A stretch of 64,000 nt of DNA from positions 2,666,001-2,730,000 of the forward strand of contig NZ_CP149822.1 in NCBI RefSeq assembly GCF_038396755.1, read 5' to 3'. The DNA is from Chitinophaga pollutisoli. GTDB taxonomy: Bacteria > Bacteroidota > Bacteroidia > Chitinophagales > Chitinophagaceae. Below the pieces are notes generated by a model. It saw nothing but the letters and a program-made list of their open reading frames with translations. It made no database searches and was not told the DNA's origin. Below are positions 62,430-64,000 of this stretch, one piece after another. The position numbers and the translations under genes are program-made. Position 1 is the stretch's first letter. Each line of letters starts with the position of its first letter.

Positions 62430-64000
62430 ATGAAAAAAACACACCTGATCCTGACCGCCGGCTTCCTCGCCGCCAGCCAGATCGCATCGGCGCAGGATTC
62501 CACCCGCGTCTCCGAGCTCAGCACTTACACCGTTACCGCCACCAAATTCGCCAAGAAACTCAGCGAAACCGGGAAAGTCCTTACCATCATCGGCAACCGC
62601 CAGATCGAGCAGAACCTCGGCCGCTCCGTGGCCGACGTGCTCAACGAATCCACCGGCATCGTGATCGGCGGCGTCTATTCCAATCCCGGCAAAAACCGCG
62701 AAGTCTACTTCCGCGGCGCCACCTCCCAGTACACCACCATCCTCATGGATGGCATCCCCGTTGCCGACGCCACCGGCCTCACCGGAAACGCCATCGACCT
62801 CCGCTTCCTGCCCATCGACCAGGTGGAAAGGATCGAGATCCTACGCGGCACCCAAACCACGCTCTACGGCGCGGACGCCATCGCCGGCGTGATCAACATC
62901 ATCATGAAGAAAGGCGGCAACAAACCCGTCAACGTTTTCGGCGACCTCATGTTCGGCTCCAACCGCACCATGAAAGGCTCCCTGGGCCTCCGCGGCAAAC
63001 AGGACAATATCGATTACAATATCGCCTTCACCCATTTCACCACCGACGGTATCTCCGAAGCCGCGCGGCCCGATACGGTGAAAGACGTTTTCGACCGCGA
63101 CGGCTACCGCCAGAATGGCCTCAACGCCACCGTGGGCATCCAGGCCACGGAAAATTTCCGTATCCAGCCGTTCCTATTCTACAGCGACTATAAAAGCCGC
63201 TTCGATGCAGGATCCTTCGCCGATTCCCGCATCAACAAAAACGAATCCGACTTCCTGCATTCCGGCGTGCGCACTCAATACGCACTCGGCAACAAAGGTA
63301 ATATCCACGGTAACTTCGCCTATCAGCGCGTGAACCGCTTCGACGAAACCGGCTGGGACACCACCCACCTCGACGGCCGCTCCTATTTCGGAGAAGTGTA
63401 CAGCCACTACGACATCACCAACTGGCTCCAGGCGCTCGCCGGCGTGGAATACCGCCAGGCGGAAATGATCAACGCCGAACCCGACGAAGACAATTCCTGG
63501 GACAAACACAGCCAGAACACCGTGAGCCCTTACGTTTCGCTGTTCCTGAAGAACTTCCACGGCTTCAACCTGGAGCTGGGCGGGCGTTACACCATCCATA
63601 ACAAGTACGGCAACAAGTTCACCTACACCATCAACCCTTCCTATGTTTTTTCCGATAAGCTGAAGGTTTTTGCCACGGTGGCTTCCGGCTTCAAGGCGCC
63701 GACGCTGACTTCGCTGTACAGCCAGTACGGCAACCCCGACCTGAAGGCCGAACATGCCGACAGCTACGAGGCCGGTATCCAGACGTACCTGTTGCAGAAC
63801 AAGCTGGACCTGCGCGTGGTGGGCTTTAAACGTAATATCAAGGATCAGATTTCCTACATCAACTATAAATACATCAACTTCAACCAGCAGCGCGACAAGG
63901 GCGTGGAAGTGGAAGTGAGCGCGCGACCCATTGAAAAGCTGAGCGTGAAGGCGTCTTATGCGTATGTAGACGGGCAGGTGACGACGCAGGCGCCCTCCGG
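62430..64000 (+). CDS. btuB: TonB-dependent cobalamin receptor, BtuB-like (partial)
   Basis: The frame opens at the ATG of MKKTHLILTAGFLAASQI, with a signal peptide ending ASAQ, and runs past the window end (about 524 codons visible). A TonB-box-like stretch STYTVTATKFA is followed by the plug (SVADVLNESTGIVIGG, ILMDGIPVADA, VERIEILRGTQTTLYGADAI) and barrel strands. An in-frame ATG at 62421 is also possible. It lies directly downstream of a cobalamin riboswitch, so it most likely imports cobalamin or a related corrinoid. Confidence 0.92.
   Translation, partial: MKKTHLILTAGFLAASQIASAQDSTRVSELSTYTVTATKFAKKLSETGKVLTIIGNRQIEQNLGRSVADVLNESTGIVIGGVYSNPGKNREVYFRGATSQYTTILMDGIPVADATGLTGNAIDLRFLPIDQVERIEILRGTQTTLYGADAIAGVINIIMKKGGNKPVNVFGDLMFGSNRTMKGSLGLRGKQDNIDYNIAFTHFTTDGISEAARPDTVKDVFDRDGYRQNGLNATVGIQATENFRIQPFLFYSDYKSRFDAGSFADSRINKNESDFLHSGVRTQYALGNKGNIHGNFAYQRVNRFDETGWDTTHLDGRSYFGEVYSHYDITNWLQALAGVEYRQAEMINAEPDEDNSWDKHSQNTVSPYVSLFLKNFHGFNLELGGRYTIHNKYGNKFTYTINPSYVFSDKLKVFATVASGFKAPTLTSLYSQYGNPDLKAEHADSYEAGIQTYLLQNKLDLRVVGFKRNIKDQISYINYKYINFNQQRDKGVEVEVSARPIEKLSVKASYAYVDGQVTTQAPS

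Overview
The window reads as chromosomal DNA of a Bacteroidota bacterium, most likely a Chitinophaga-like member of the Chitinophagaceae. This is an inference from gene content (a SusC/SusD pair, 2TM, DUF1015, DUF2490 and KTSC proteins, HPK7-type kinases, AraC and LigD), from weak Shine-Dalgarno sites, and from the Bacteroidota -7 promoter motif TAnnTTTG in front of many genes. Base composition is moderately GC-rich except for one AT-rich patch. No rRNA, CRISPR array, insertion sequence or phage module was found.

Layout. 1-7.3 kb: the start of an SGNH-type hydrolase, then a TetR - TolC - adaptor - RND efflux operon on the minus strand, with a palindromic operator at the TetR promoter. 7.5-17.6 kb: mostly housekeeping genes on the plus strand (DUF502, a zinc-dependent phospholipase-like protein with a probable frameshift, serC, DUF1015, a TPR protein, paaN, YceI, 2TM, acyl-CoA synthetase). 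17.7-21.1 kb: tRNA-Arg(CCT), then an AT-rich segment with a frameshifted AraC gene and a RibD/DHFR-like gene, then about 1.7 kb of decayed genes. This looks like a worn integration site. 21.1-27.6 kb: a seven-haem cytochrome divergent from a Crp/Fnr regulator and a DoxX-like gene, a thioredoxin, LigD (ligase plus polymerase domains) and a VOC-SRPBCC fusion. 27.7-34 kb: a SusC - SusD - calcineurin-like phosphoesterase operon. 34.5-41.9 kb: a hybrid kinase, a class I terpene synthase, an MFS - DinB - DHFR-like operon, small membrane proteins and a frameshifted voltage-gated potassium channel gene. 42-48 kb: a GntR regulator and an Fsr-type exporter sharing an 18-bp operator-like sequence, two DUF2490 paralogues, a YheT-like hydrolase and an AraC regulator. 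48-54.6 kb: a translationally coupled DUF1549/DUF1553 - DUF1501 - sugar isomerase - cytochrome/LRR operon of the type common in Planctomycetes. 54.7-58.2 kb: cryptic small ORFs, a 45-bp tandem duplication, and a kinase/response-regulator pair flanked by two copies of a 16-bp site. 58.2-64 kb: a lipoprotein, a TPR protein, an APC permease with a Cys/Met-metabolism PLP enzyme, and a cobalamin riboswitch controlling a BtuB-like receptor that runs off the window.

How the genes fit together. Several units pair a regulator with its likely target: TetR with RND efflux, GntR with Fsr, kinase with LuxR-type regulator, riboswitch with receptor. Three otherwise good genes (phospholipase-like, AraC, potassium channel) are each broken by one missing base in a homopolymer. 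That pattern suggests assembly errors as readily as true mutations. The most distinctive loci are the coupled DUF1549/DUF1501 operon, the solitary terpene synthase, the duplicated operator sites, and the cryptic small ORFs around 54.8-55.9 kb. No finding is conclusive evidence of a wholly new system.
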